Source: Paenibacillus nasutitermitis
GTDB lineage: Bacteria; Bacillota; Bacilli; Paenibacillales; Paenibacillaceae
Direction: 5' to 3'
DNA: 64,000 bases
NCBI RefSeq assembly: GCF_014641075.1
Contig: NZ_BMHP01000003.1
Location: 310,001-374,000, forward strand
Position numbers and translations under genes: made by a program. The notes below the pieces were generated by a model, which searched no databases, had not been told where the DNA came from, and was given only the letters and a program-made list of their open reading frames with translations. Position 1 is the first letter of the stretch; each line of letters starts with the position of its first letter. Positions 19,723-28,616 of this stretch are shown here, one piece after another.

Positions 19723-19778
19723 AAAAAACCAGCAAAGCCGGCAGCCTCCTTTTGGGAGAGCTTACCGGCTTGCTGGTT
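19723..19778 (-). terminator. Imperfect long hairpin with T-run in the sigma-gene leader
   Basis: A 52-base imperfect inverted repeat (outer arms AACCAGCAA / TTGCTGGTT, inner GCCGG / CCGGC) is followed on the minus strand by six T. It lies about 125 bases upstream of the sigma-factor start and downstream of minus-strand genes beginning at 21524. It could terminate their transcription, or act as an attenuator in the sigma leader. Confidence 0.55.
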
Positions 19779-19806
19779 CCAGGTGTTCAGGGGTTACTTG
19801 CGCCAG

Positions 19807-19821
19807 AGTTAATCATTATCA
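19807..19821. promoter_or_regulatory. Fur-like site upstream of the YwqK gene
   Basis: On the minus strand TGATAATGATTAACT matches 13 of 15 positions of the 7-1-7 Fur consensus, 46 bases before the YwqK start. Weak evidence: one half-site is degenerate. Confidence 0.3.
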
Positions 19822-19866
19822 TTGAATATGATATTATTAACAAAAGCTGATTACCGGAGGTCAAAC

Positions 19867-20148
19867 ATGGAAAATGAAAAATGTGACTTGATACACCCAA
19901 ACGGTGTCAAGGAGAAAAAGCTGGAAGTAATAGATGGCTTCACAATCAAGTACCATGCGAACGGAAAAACAGTATGGTCCAAGGGAAAAATGATTGAGGA
20001 TAAGCCGGACGGCTACTGGGAATGGTATCGTTCCAATGGAATCATTAAGCGTTCCGGATATTTTGACATGGGCGAGCCCGTTGGCGAATGGATCACCTAT
20101 GACAACGAAGGCAATAAACACACAACTACCATTCGTGATAAAAAATAA
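19867..20148 (+). CDS. YwqK-like protein with MORN_2 repeats
   Basis: A 93-residue protein whose repeats read YHANGKTVWSKGKMIEDKPDG, then YRSNGIIKRSGYFDMGEPVGEW and YDNEGN, matching the YwqK/MORN_2 motif (x-NGxxxxxGxxxxGxxxGxW). The ATG at 19867 has CGGAGG eight bases upstream. YwqK proteins are often annotated as antitoxins, but no toxin gene is adjacent and the length is short, so only a repeat-protein call is justified. Its transcript may run opposite to the monooxygenase gene's read-through. Confidence 0.75.
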   Translation: MENEKCDLIHPNGVKEKKLEVIDGFTIKYHANGKTVWSKGKMIEDKPDGYWEWYRSNGIIKRSGYFDMGEPVGEWITYDNEGNKHTTTIRDKK

Positions 20149-20211
20149 AATGACAGGGCAGATTCCACAGGATACGCCTTTCTTAAGTGAACATGTCCGG
20201 CTTTGGCCGCG

Positions 20212-20520
20212 TTATACGCCTAATCCCTTGCCGCCCACGGGGCGGAGCCGAACCGGCTCGACGCCTGCGATTAAAGGCTTCGCGCGCTGGATGACAGCCA
20301 GCACATCCTCGTTCTTGAGAGAGTCGGCATGAGCCCCGGCATCACGCCACAGCTCGGTGATCCAAATCACATCAGGATCATCCACGGATTCATTGATAAT
20401 ATAGAGCTCGCAGCCCTCTATATCATCCAGATTCCGGGAAGCCTCCAGCAATAAGGAAACAAGCTCCTCGCGTTTTCCCGGGTGAGCCGTCAATTTACCG
20501 AACATCGTAAACTTGGTCAT
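20212..20520 (-). CDS. Antibiotic-biosynthesis-monooxygenase (ABM) family protein
   Basis: A 102-residue ferredoxin-like alpha/beta protein. MTKFTMFGKLTAHPGKREELVSLL and CELYIINESVDDPDVIWITELWRD are standard for ABM-domain quinol monooxygenases (YgiN/YczJ type). The full domain is present. The start overlaps the stop of the WYL regulator as ATGA, so it is co-translated with that regulator and probably belongs to its regulon. The substrate is unknown. Confidence 0.85.
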   Translation of the reverse strand: MTKFTMFGKLTAHPGKREELVSLLLEASRNLDDIEGCELYIINESVDDPDVIWITELWRDAGAHADSLKNEDVLAVIQRAKPLIAGVEPVRLRPVGGKGLGV

Positions 20521-21524
20521 CTTCTATTCCCATCCTTTCTTATCTTTATTTGCATCACTTCATAGTGCTTAAACATTTGCAGGCTGACCTCCGCCATTCT
20601 ATCGATCAGCATTTGCGGCTCAAGTATCTCAAGAGACCTCCCGTATGGAAGAAGAAAGTACGGCACGTATGTCTTCAGCGGCAGCTCCTCCAGCTTAAAG
20701 AGAACTTCGCCGGGCCGCCTGCGTTCGACTAGAGCATGCCCGAACAGCCAATGCTTGCATAATTCGTTAAGCGCGTGTTCATGTCCCTGGAGCCTTACAA
20801 TGACTTGCGTCTTATCGTCGGCCGAATTCGGGAGTAAAGAGCGCAAGAGGAAATCCCTCGGGGAAAAGGCGGCCGGACGTTCGAAGCGGGTATCCGCCGC
20901 TTCCAAACGGACGATGCGATCCACGCGGAAGCTTCGGACCTCTTGTCGTAGACGGCAAAATCCGACAATGTACCATTTCCCTTTCCAATGCACGATGCCG
21001 TAAGGATCGAGGACTCGATTGCCGGAAGTAAGCTCGGGTCCTTTGGCATAGTCCATGTTCAGCGACTCTCCCCGGGCTGCGGCCTCCTCTAACTGTCTAA
21101 GCAATTCAAGCTCTCTCGCGTCCGTGGGTGTCTGGATCACAGCAAGCCCGCTGCTATGCCTGTTAATCCTTTCGAGCTGCTCTTCATTGGTGTACCGCTT
21201 CAGCTTGTCCACCGCCCGGGCCAGCGCATCTGTGAATGGATAACCTGCTTCCCGTGCGAAAACTGACGCATGCACGAGTGCCTTCTGCTCTTCGGCATCG
21301 AAGAGCAGCGGAGAATCGATGAATTCGCCGAGCAGCCGGTAACCGCCGTTTGGACCGGAATCGGCAATAATCGGGGCTCCACTCGCGCACAGTGAATCAA
21401 TGCATCGGTATACGGTGCGAACATGAATCTCCAAATCGTCCGCGAGCTGCTGAGCCGTCACCCGTTTCCCCGAACGAAGCAGCCATAGAATGGACAACAT
21501 ATTATCCGCTTTGGACATTTCCAC
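20517..21524 (-). CDS. WYL-domain transcriptional regulator (YafY family)
   Basis: 335 residues. DeoR-type HTH at 6-60 (KRVTAQQLADDLEIHVRTVYRCIDSL) and the GPNGGYRL turn, then a WYL domain (LNMDYAKGPE, LDPYGIVHWKGKWYIVGFCRLR, FRVDRIVRLE) and the WCX extension. It is coupled by a 4-base overlap to the ABM gene. It is one of three WYL regulators in the window; sequence similarity to the other two is only family-level. Confidence 0.87.
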   Translation of the reverse strand: MEMSKADNMLSILWLLRSGKRVTAQQLADDLEIHVRTVYRCIDSLCASGAPIIADSGPNGGYRLLGEFIDSPLLFDAEEQKALVHASVFAREAGYPFTDALARAVDKLKRYTNEEQLERINRHSSGLAVIQTPTDARELELLRQLEEAAARGESLNMDYAKGPELTSGNRVLDPYGIVHWKGKWYIVGFCRLRQEVRSFRVDRIVRLEAADTRFERPAAFSPRDFLLRSLLPNSADDKTQVIVRLQGHEHALNELCKHWLFGHALVERRRPGEVLFKLEELPLKTYVPYFLLPYGRSLEILEPQMLIDRMAEVSLQMFKHYEVMQIKIRKDGNRR

Positions 21525-21593
21525 TCTTCACTCCCTGGGCTGTTTTTCTTAGAGAATCATCTATCGCATCCAATAGTTCCATTGTAAAGGAAT

Positions 21594-22091
21594 TTAGACT
21601 AAGGGCGCTAGCCCTTTCTCGCTCCAGGTATCGTAAGTCGGACCGTAGACATCAGGCAATCGAAGGTTGGCCTGGCGCATCAGAATGGTCATTTGTCCGC
21701 GATGATGCGATTGGTGCATGATTGTATAATGCAGGGAACCACCGTTTGGCCAAACTTCCTTATGAATCTCAACCGATTCACGCAAAGTTTCATCATTCCA
21801 CTGCGTTCGAACCGCATGCAGCAGATCCCTGCTGATCCGCCGATACTCCGAGGCTATATGCTCAGCAGAAGCCGGAGCCTCTTCGCCTCCGGAGGGCTCA
21901 TCGAAAACAAGCCCCAAAGTCGTCATGTAGTGCAGCGAACGAACCAGATGCCAGGCGATTTGCCCAAGCGTTCGCCGACCTTCGATAACCTCCTGTCCAA
22001 GAGAATCATCCGTAAGTGCATCCAGCACACTAGCGGTTAATTCCGCCTCGTTCGTCCACTCCGCCGCAAAATCTTCAATTCTTGTAAACAT
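21594..22091 (-). CDS. DinB family protein
   Basis: A 165-residue four-helix-bundle protein of the DinB/YfiT class. The metal-binding histidines appear in IAWHLVRSLHYM (first site) and in IMHQSHHRGQMTIL (second and third). DinB proteins are often thiol-dependent transferases or resistance-linked proteins; a specific function cannot be assigned. The start has GGAGGAAT upstream. Confidence 0.87.
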   Translation of the reverse strand: MFTRIEDFAAEWTNEAELTASVLDALTDDSLGQEVIEGRRTLGQIAWHLVRSLHYMTTLGLVFDEPSGGEEAPASAEHIASEYRRISRDLLHAVRTQWNDETLRESVEIHKEVWPNGGSLHYTIMHQSHHRGQMTILMRQANLRLPDVYGPTYDTWSEKGLAPLV

Positions 22092-22136
22092 TCTCTATTC
22101 CTCCATTTCATTATTAGCTTAAGCTCTACAAGCATA

Positions 22137-22173
22137 CAAAAAAATCACTGACAGCTACGGTCAGTGATTTTTT
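22137..22173. terminator. Bidirectional terminator between DinB and DoxX genes
   Basis: AAAATCACTGAC and its perfect complement (12 bp, 7-base loop), with A-run before and T-run after. It follows the DoxX gene on the minus strand. Confidence 0.8.
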
Positions 22174-22204
22174 ATTAGCATGGAAATCAAATTTCCTATC
22201 AGGT

Positions 22205-22747
22205 TTATTTAACTAGCAATCCCGCACCAGTGGCCGGATTTTTCGGTTTGCGGTGGAAGAGACGATCGAGACCTTTGTGCATAAGCGGAAGGACGAAACG
22301 ATCTAATCCGAAGCGGCCAGCGTTCGCACCGGCGAAGATGACAATCAATCCAAGAAGCAGAAGCCAAGGGTTCGTGCTTACCGTACCGGCGAACATAAAC
22401 ATGAAGTTCATTAAAGCTCCGAAGAATGCGGCGGTAACCGTTAAGGTCCCAAGGATCAGTCCAAGTCCTATAAATAATTCTCCCCAAGGTATGGCGATGT
22501 TAATGAAACCAACATTCGGTAATGCAAAGTTTTCTACAAATGCAGTGTAGGTTGGGTAAACCGCTTCTCCTGTAGCTTTATCAATTACCGGGTTCTTTAC
22601 AGCTGCATTGAGGAAGCCCGTTGCATCGAAAGGCGTTGCTCCCGTAATTTTATGCCATCCAGCGTTCAGCCATGCAAACCCAACTACAAAACGGACAATA
22701 ATGACAAGAATGCCAGCGATTCTATGCTCTCTCCAAAATTTTAACAT
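22205..22747 (-). CDS. DoxX/DoxD-type membrane protein
   Basis: A 180-residue integral membrane protein with four main helices, matching the DoxD small subunit / DoxX layout: IIVRFVVGFAWLNAGWHKITG at the N-terminus, then a soluble loop, then INIAIPWGELFIGLGLILG, AAFFGALMNFMFMFAGT and a last helix. The basic tail faces the cytoplasm. DoxD/DoxX proteins are associated with thiosulfate:quinone oxidoreduction and redox stress. I start at 22747, with GGGAG eight bases upstream, rather than a GTG nine bases earlier. Control by a CRP/FNR-type regulator is indicated at 22950-22967. Confidence 0.87.
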   Translation of the reverse strand: MLKFWREHRIAGILVIIVRFVVGFAWLNAGWHKITGATPFDATGFLNAAVKNPVIDKATGEAVYPTYTAFVENFALPNVGFINIAIPWGELFIGLGLILGTLTVTAAFFGALMNFMFMFAGTVSTNPWLLLLGLIVIFAGANAGRFGLDRFVLPLMHKGLDRLFHRKPKNPATGAGLLVK

Positions 22748-22923
22748 GAAACTCACTCCCTTTTTTTCATTATTTGTTTGAATTCTTTAGTTGTTAATGC
22801 ATAAGCCTCATTCGTGTCAGGATAGCTTGAGTCTCGCCAATGGCTGAGATCGTTTTATATCCAGCATCGGGATCACCGTCCTCGTTTAGTTTCGATTGTT
22901 GATTGCTTCTTGTTGATGTCTTT

Positions 22924-22967
22924 ATTATAGAACGTAACAATATCCGTTATTGTGATTTAAATCACAA
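22924..22967 (-). promoter_or_regulatory. Class II CRP/FNR-type promoter of the DoxX gene
   Basis: TTGTGATTTAAATCACAA (22950-22967) is a perfect 18-bp palindrome containing TGTGA-N6-TCACA, the CRP/FNR consensus. On the minus strand a -10 box TATAAT occupies 22929-22924, which puts the start at about 22917 and the palindrome centre at -41.5, exactly the class II activator position. No good -35 box is present, as expected for activator dependence. The 5' leader would be about 170 bases. The remainder of 22748-23061 has nothing I recognise. Confidence 0.65.
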
Positions 22968-23061
22968 AGTAAGTGATTAAAACTTGAACAGTTTGTGAAT
23001 GAATTCACTACGTTTCTCTTCGCTGCTGCAGACGCTTTCGATACAATCAACAACACAAACA

Positions 23062-23101
23062 CCCGAAAGACAGGCACTTTCCAAAGTGTCTGTCTTTCGG
23101 G
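23062..23101 (-). terminator. Terminator of the fucosidase cluster
   Basis: A 19-bp stem with a single mismatch and a 2-base centre (CCCGAAAGACAG in the outer arm), followed on the minus strand by a T-rich tract. It is 36 bases after the fucosidase stop. Confidence 0.75.
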
Positions 23102-23136
23102 TTCCCGTTCAACTCCAGCCTGCACTATATATCGTT

Positions 23137-24411
23137 TCAGAAAAGCTCAAGTTCAATGACCGTGTCCATCTCATCAGGCAGTTCGGCGCCCTTCAATGTG
23201 ATGAATGCCCCGCCTGAAATATCGGAATATTCCTCGGCCATCCATGGCACTTCGATCTTCAGCTCCGTACCGTCACGCAGCAATCTGGCCTTCTTGATCT
23301 TTCCTTTTAAGCCTTGGAAATAGATGGGCCCGATCCCTCTGTCAAAGACATGAGCATACAGCTTGTTGCCTTTCTGTGTGTAACGTCCCCACTCCGGCTT
23401 CGCCAGCTGCGAATGACCGCAGCCATAAATGCTGTCTCCATTCAGCCGCATCCACTCGCCCAGCTCATTCAACACATTAAGCGACTCACATGTCATTTCA
23501 CCTTTGGCATCAGGTCCGACATTAAGCAGCAGATTGCCGTTCTTACTAACACATTCGACCAAGGAGCGAATGACTTGCTTCGCTGACTTATAGTTTTTGT
23601 CTTCGGAGCAATAACCCCAGTTGTCATTGAGCGTGATGCATGCTTCCCATGGGATCGAGTGTCCGTTCACATCAACAATGCCGCCTGGCGGAATGATTTG
23701 TTCGGGCGAGAAGAAATCGCCTGCATACTCTTCCGGCTCTTCAGCCCGAATATTGCCGCCCAAGCGGTTATCAATAATAATATTCGGCTGGATCGAACGA
23801 ATCATCCGAACAAGTTCCGTCGCTTTCCATTTCTCGCCTGTCATGTTGTCGTAGGAGAAATCAAACCACATGATATCGATTTGACCGTAATTCGTTAGCA
23901 GCTCCTTCACCTGGCCGTGCATATAGGTTAAATAGCGGTCGAAATCAATCGGCTTATCTTTTGCGGCTTCATTGTCACGGTCAGGATGAGCCTTATCCCC
24001 GTAGCCCGGATAATCCTCATGGTCCCAGTCAATAACGGAATAATACAAACCGACAGCGATCCCTTCCGCCCGGAAGGCATCCACATATTCACGAACGAGA
24101 TCCCGGCCTGCAGGCGTATTGGTCGCTTTGAAGTCCGTCAGTTTACTGTCGAATAGGCAGAATCCATCATGATGCTTAGTCGTCAGTACCGCGTACTTCT
24201 GGCCAGCAGCCTTAGCCGCTTTCGCCCATACCTTGGGATCGTAACGAGAGGCGTCAAATTCATCAAAATACGTCATATAGTGCTCTTTGCTCATCCGTTC
24301 GTTGCCGCGCACCCATTCGCCTCTGGCCGGAATCGAATAAAGGCCCCAATGAATGAACATGCCTAATCTGTCCCGCAAAAACCAATGCGTTCTTGCCTCT
24401 CTTGCGTTCAT
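23137..24411 (-). CDS. GH29 alpha-L-fucosidase, cytoplasmic
   Basis: About 424 residues. GH29 landmarks are FIHWGLYSIPARGEW (19-33), TKHHDGFCLFDS (78-89), GLYYSVIDWDHEDYP (121-135) and IDIMWFDFSYD (178-188), where Asp184 should be the catalytic nucleophile. A short C-terminal beta domain follows. There is no signal peptide, so it acts on imported substrate. The ATG at 24411 follows GGGGGATT; an in-frame ATG 24 bases upstream lacks a clear ribosome site. It is the last gene of the nine-gene cluster that includes a sugar kinase, asparaginase homologue and peptide ABC transporter. Confidence 0.92.
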   Translation of the reverse strand: MNAREARTHWFLRDRLGMFIHWGLYSIPARGEWVRGNERMSKEHYMTYFDEFDASRYDPKVWAKAAKAAGQKYAVLTTKHHDGFCLFDSKLTDFKATNTPAGRDLVREYVDAFRAEGIAVGLYYSVIDWDHEDYPGYGDKAHPDRDNEAAKDKPIDFDRYLTYMHGQVKELLTNYGQIDIMWFDFSYDNMTGEKWKATELVRMIRSIQPNIIIDNRLGGNIRAEEPEEYAGDFFSPEQIIPPGGIVDVNGHSIPWEACITLNDNWGYCSEDKNYKSAKQVIRSLVECVSKNGNLLLNVGPDAKGEMTCESLNVLNELGEWMRLNGDSIYGCGHSQLAKPEWGRYTQKGNKLYAHVFDRGIGPIYFQGLKGKIKKARLLRDGTELKIEVPWMAEEYSDISGGAFITLKGAELPDEMDTVIELELF

Positions 24412-24452
24412 GACATTAATCCCCCAATCGATCATCTAGTTGAATTATTCCG

Positions 24453-25412
24453 CTACTCCTTATCGAAAGTATGGAACAATGCTGCGGCTCCAATAAGACC
24501 GACATCATCTTTAAGACCGGCGGATACGATGTCGAACGTTCCTCTGTATGGTGCCATAACGAGCTCCTCCGTTTTGCTGCGCAGCGCAGGGAACAGCAGA
24601 TCTCCCGCTTTGCTCACGCCACCTCCGATAACGATCCGATCCGGATTGAACGTATGAATGGCATTCGTTAATCCAAGCGCCATATAATGAGTCGTCCGGT
24701 CAATCACCTGAACAGCTGCCGGATCGTTTAATCTCATCGCCTCAAATACATGCCTGGATGTAATCTTATCCCCATCCGCGCGCGCCAGTTCCGTAATGAT
24801 TGAGGATTGGTTTTCCACGAGCTTTATCGCCGTATCACGGATCGCTGTGCCCGAAGCAAACACTTCCCAGCAGCCATTTCTTCCGCAATTGCACAACGGG
24901 CCATCGGGATCGATAATATTGTGGCCCAGCTCACCGGCGAAGGAGTGTGTGCCTAACAACAGCTTGCCGTCCATGACTATTCCCGCTCCGATGCCCGTAC
25001 TGAAGGTTACGTAAACCATGTTCTCGGCGCCTTTGCCAGCACCTTGCACATATTCGCCCCAAGCCGCTGCGTTAGCGTCATTAACAACCTGTACCTCGAC
25101 ATCGAGCGCTGCTTCCATCCATCGCTTCAGAGGGACATTATGCCATTCAGGCAAATTGGTTCCGTTAATGACAATGCCGTCTTTGCTATTAACAGCCCCC
25201 GGCGAAGCTAATCCGACGCCCGCCAGCTGCCGCCCTTCAGAGACAGAACGAATCATTCCGATCATCCGCTCAACCACCTCTTCGGCTGTTTGAGCGTCGG
25301 CCGTCTCCATTTGCTCCCGATTAAGCCGCATGCCATTCGAGTCGAACAGCGCCGCCGCAATCTTCGTTCCACCCAAATCTATTCCAACTACATAACTTTC
25401 ACTCTTATGCAT
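24453..25412 (-). CDS. ROK family sugar kinase
   Basis: A 319-residue ROK kinase. The ATP-binding DxGxT motif is GIDLGGTKI (10-18), the zinc-binding cluster is CNCGRNGCWE with an upstream GELGH, and NDANAAAWGE is the sugar-site segment. No HTH is present, which separates it from the repressor at 34380. The ATG at 25412 fits AAGGTGA better than the ATG two codons earlier. Glucose, GlcNAc or another hexosamine are possible substrates; in this cluster GlcNAc released from a glycan is my preferred guess. Confidence 0.9.
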   Translation of the reverse strand: MHKSESYVVGIDLGGTKIAAALFDSNGMRLNREQMETADAQTAEEVVERMIGMIRSVSEGRQLAGVGLASPGAVNSKDGIVINGTNLPEWHNVPLKRWMEAALDVEVQVVNDANAAAWGEYVQGAGKGAENMVYVTFSTGIGAGIVMDGKLLLGTHSFAGELGHNIIDPDGPLCNCGRNGCWEVFASGTAIRDTAIKLVENQSSIITELARADGDKITSRHVFEAMRLNDPAAVQVIDRTTHYMALGLTNAIHTFNPDRIVIGGGVSKAGDLLFPALRSKTEELVMAPYRGTFDIVSAGLKDDVGLIGAAALFHTFDKE

Positions 25413-25438
25413 TGCCATTCACCTTTTCACATCTAGTA

Positions 25439-26137
25439 TTACTTGCTGTCGCTGTATCGAAGACTGTTAGACAATGCCTGCAGGATGACCGGATCAATGG
25501 GAGACAGCGAGTTATTGCCGTAACGCACAGCCGATCCAAAATGCACTTCCGTGACCCCTGTCTGTTCAATAAATGTCTTAATGCCATGCGGCTTCAGCCC
25601 GCTGCCGGCCAATATGTTCAATGCTCCGCCACGCGCTTCCCTAACTAAGCGTTGCATAGCAGAAACAGACTCCGGTGCAGGACCAGGCCCGGCTGAAGTG
25701 AGCACCCGTGTAATCTGTGGATATTTCGCTAACGTCCGCAAACCTGCTATCTGATCTTCCAGCTCATCGAAAGCGCGGTGGAACGTCACTTGCATGCCGT
25801 TTGTTAATGGCAGCAGCGTCTGAAGCGCCTGCTCGTCGATGCCTCCATCGGATGTCAATGCGCCCAGAACAACTCCCGCCGCACCAGCAGCCGCAATCGC
25901 CCTGATCTCTGCAGCCATTGTCGATATATCATGATCCGAATAAACAAATGAACGGCTGTGGGGACGAACCATTACAAAAACCGGGATTCCAACGGATCGT
26001 ACAGCCTGTTCAACTAATCCGATGCCCGGCGTTAACCCGCCCTCCGTAATGGCGGTTATCAATTCAAGACGGTCCGCGCCATTAAGCTCTGCCGTTATTG
26101 CATCCTCCATGCAAGTTGCGATGACTTCCAGAATCAT
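25439..26137 (-). CDS. cutC: CutC family protein (TIM barrel)
   Basis: A 232-residue CutC-type TIM barrel. MILEVIATCMEDAITAELNGADRLEL at the N-terminus and PVFVMVRPHSRSFVYSD are family hallmarks, together with the conserved terminal EVHFGSAVR. The name copper homeostasis protein comes from E. coli genetics and is doubtful. Its position here, overlapping the aminopeptidase gene by four bases inside a sugar/peptide operon, argues for a metabolic rather than copper role. No metal-binding cysteine cluster is visible. Confidence 0.9.
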   Translation of the reverse strand: MILEVIATCMEDAITAELNGADRLELITAITEGGLTPGIGLVEQAVRSVGIPVFVMVRPHSRSFVYSDHDISTMAAEIRAIAAAGAAGVVLGALTSDGGIDEQALQTLLPLTNGMQVTFHRAFDELEDQIAGLRTLAKYPQITRVLTSAGPGPAPESVSAMQRLVREARGGALNILAGSGLKPHGIKTFIEQTGVTEVHFGSAVRYGNNSLSPIDPVILQALSNSLRYSDSK

Positions 26138-27582
26138 AACGAAGCTCCTTTCATTGCATAATCCGCAAGCAGCCGCGCGCCATATCCGGTCGCACCGGCT
26201 TCCGAATAGCTCATATCCTGCTTATATTGAACCGTACCGGCCATGTCAATATGGACCCATTTCATAGATTCAGCTACGAACCGGCGGATAAAGAGCGCTG
26301 CCGTAATCGCACCGGCATACGGGGAGCTGCTGACATTGCGCAGATCCGCGTAGTTGCTCCTAAGATCGGCTTCATATTCATCCATCAGCGGCATCGGCCA
26401 CAGCCGTTCCCCGTTGCGCTCACCAATTTCAACGAGACTTCGTGTCATGTCCGCATCGCCCCAAATACCGGCGATACCCAGTCCGAGCGCAGCCCCGACA
26501 TTCCCTGTCAATGTCGCAATATCAATCGCTTCTGCCGCACCGATATTCGCGGCATGAATTAATGCATCCGCAAGAATAAGCCGGCCTTCGCCATCGGTAT
26601 TGGCAACCTGAACCGTTAATCCATTGGGGTAGCGTATAACCGACGATGGCAAAGTTGCCTCCGCAGAAGGAATATTGTCAACGACCGGAATCAATGCGGT
26701 CACATTCACATGAGCCTTCTTGCGCAGCAATATATCCATTGCGCCAACAACAGCAGCCGCCCCGCCCATATCCATGCGGGCATCACTAATATCGCCGGCT
26801 GTCTTCACGTTCATGCCACCCATATCGAACGTAACCCCTTTGCCGACCATTGCCAGCATGGGCAATCCAGGATTTCCTTCATAGCGAATTTCAACCAGCG
26901 CAGGCTCATGCCTGCCTCCTGCTCCTACTGCCAGCAACCCGTTCATCTGAAGATCGGCAAGCTCTTGTCCCCGGTAAATATGGACCTTCACAGCCTGATC
27001 TGCACAATCGAAGTGTTCCTTAAGCCATTGTGTGAACTGACTGGGATTCAACGTATCCGGCGTTTCATTGACGAGGTCACGCGTTATCATAGCCCCTTGT
27101 GCACGAGATTGCCCCGTCTCACATGCAGCTTCCAGCTCTGCAGCAGTCAGCTCCGGCCAATCCTTCGACGTGAGCAGCAAATCAACGGATACGTTCAATT
27201 TTGTAGCGCCCCGATACCCCTCGAATCGGTACAGACCAAGAAGCCAGCCCTCAATCCACGCTTTCACCCATTCATCGCCGCTAATTCTATGGTGATCACC
27301 GTCAGAGTAATGGCTGACAAGCGCTGTGCTGCCTCTTTCTTCACGTTGTGCGGCACGGGCTGCCGATCCTCCAGCCCGACGAATCCTCTCAAGCGTCAGA
27401 TCAAGGCGTTTTCCCATTCCTACAACAAGGATGTCCGACTCTTCCGCTGAGCGGCCGTATAACCACGTGGTCCTGCCAAACTGTTTATTCACTTCCCCCA
27501 ACATGAACGTAAAGGACTCCTCTTCAAAAGCCAGATAGACGAGAATATCCGTCAAATTAGGAGAATCGATTAAGATCTTCAT
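26134..27582 (-). CDS. M17 leucyl aminopeptidase family protein
   Basis: A 482-residue M17 dizinc aminopeptidase. The catalytic domain contains MVGKGVTFDMGGMNVKTAG (metal and catalytic Lys), DMGGAAAVVGAM and the signature NTDGEGRLILADAL with the catalytic Arg. The N-terminal domain (1-150) is divergent. It should release N-terminal residues from imported peptides in the cytosol. Start is the ATG at 27582 with GAAGGAA upstream. Its 3' end overlaps cutC by four bases. It lies directly downstream of the peptide ABC transporter genes, which fits peptide or glycopeptide degradation. Confidence 0.92.
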   Translation of the reverse strand: MKILIDSPNLTDILVYLAFEEESFTFMLGEVNKQFGRTTWLYGRSAEESDILVVGMGKRLDLTLERIRRAGGSAARAAQREERGSTALVSHYSDGDHHRISGDEWVKAWIEGWLLGLYRFEGYRGATKLNVSVDLLLTSKDWPELTAAELEAACETGQSRAQGAMITRDLVNETPDTLNPSQFTQWLKEHFDCADQAVKVHIYRGQELADLQMNGLLAVGAGGRHEPALVEIRYEGNPGLPMLAMVGKGVTFDMGGMNVKTAGDISDARMDMGGAAAVVGAMDILLRKKAHVNVTALIPVVDNIPSAEATLPSSVIRYPNGLTVQVANTDGEGRLILADALIHAANIGAAEAIDIATLTGNVGAALGLGIAGIWGDADMTRSLVEIGERNGERLWPMPLMDEYEADLRSNYADLRNVSSSPYAGAITAALFIRRFVAESMKWVHIDMAGTVQYKQDMSYSEAGATGYGARLLADYAMKGASL

Positions 27583-27623
27583 CACGATTCCTTCTTTGCT
27601 GTAAAATGTGTGACATATATCGA

Positions 27624-28616
27624 TTACCGCTCTAATTTCAGCATCTCTTCATCGAATAGATGACAGGCAACCTCGTGACCCGGCTCTACTTCCTGGAACA
27701 CCGGTACATGCTGCTTGCAGATCTCCATGCAGGAAGGACATCTTGTATGGAACCTGCAGCCGCTTGGCGGATCAACAGGACTTGGAATGTCTCCCTTCAA
27801 TATAATTCGTTCCTTCTTCAAGCTCGGATCCGGAACAGGGACCGAAGAGAGCAATGCCTTCGTATAAGGATGCAGCGGCCGCTCGTAGAGTGTATCCTTA
27901 TCCGCCGTTTCCACTAGTGAACCCAGATACATAACCCCGATACGATCGCTAATATGTTCAACTACGCTTAGGTCATGCGAGATGAATAAATACGTCAAAC
28001 CGTACTCTTCCTGCAAATCCTGCAGCAAGTTCAGTACCTGCGATTGAATGGATACGTCCAGTGCCGATACCGGCTCATCCGCTACAATTAAACTCGGACG
28101 GACGGATAACGCCCTTGCGATACCGATCCGCTGCCGTTGTCCGCCGCTGAATTCATGTGCGTATCGCTCGACATGGAAGCTGCTGAGCCCCACCGTTTCC
28201 AACAGCTCGCAAGCCAGCTTATCCCTTTCTTTGGTCGTCAGCTTCGTATGGATAAGCAGCGGCTCCGCAACAAGGTCCTTTACCTTCATTCGCGGATTAA
28301 GGGAAGCGTAGGGATCCTGGAATACCATTTGCATATCTTTGCGCAGCGGACGCATTTGGTTATCCGATATATGGCTGATGTTCTGCCCCTTAAACCATAC
28401 TTCGCCATCGTTGGGCCTCAGCAGACGCGTCACGAGCCTCCCGGTGGTTGACTTGCCGCAGCCGCTCTCACCAACAAGACTAAACGTCTCACCTTTATTA
28501 ATAGCGAATGAGATTCCATCAACCGCACGCAAATATTTCGTTGTCCCGAGAAAGCCTTTCTTGACTGCAAATGCCTTCTTCAAGCCTTTCACTTCAATTA
28601 ATGGCGTCTCCTTCAT
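27624..28616 (-). CDS. Oligopeptide ABC transporter ATP-binding protein (OppF/DppF type)
   Basis: A 330-residue ATPase with Walker [10 protein letters not shown], signature FSGGQRQR, Walker [14 protein letters not shown] and the OppF C-terminal cysteine-containing extension ([16 protein letters not shown]), probably an iron-sulfur or metal site typical of peptide transporter ATPases. AGGAGG precedes the ATG at 28616. The longer frame to 28790 only adds sequence lying inside oppD. Its start overlaps the end of the paired ATPase gene by 23 bases. Confidence 0.92.
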   Translation of the reverse strand: MKETPLIEVKGLKKAFAVKKGFLGTTKYLRAVDGISFAINKGETFSLVGESGCGKSTTGRLVTRLLRPNDGEVWFKGQNISHISDNQMRPLRKDMQMVFQDPYASLNPRMKVKDLVAEPLLIHTKLTTKERDKLACELLETVGLSSFHVERYAHEFSGGQRQRIGIARALSVRPSLIVADEPVSALDVSIQSQVLNLLQDLQEEYGLTYLFISHDLSVVEHISDRIGVMYLGSLVETADKDTLYERPLHPYTKALLSSVPVPDPSLKKERIILKGDIPSPVDPPSGCRFHTRCPSCMEICKQHVPVFQEVEPGHEVACHLFDEEMLKLER

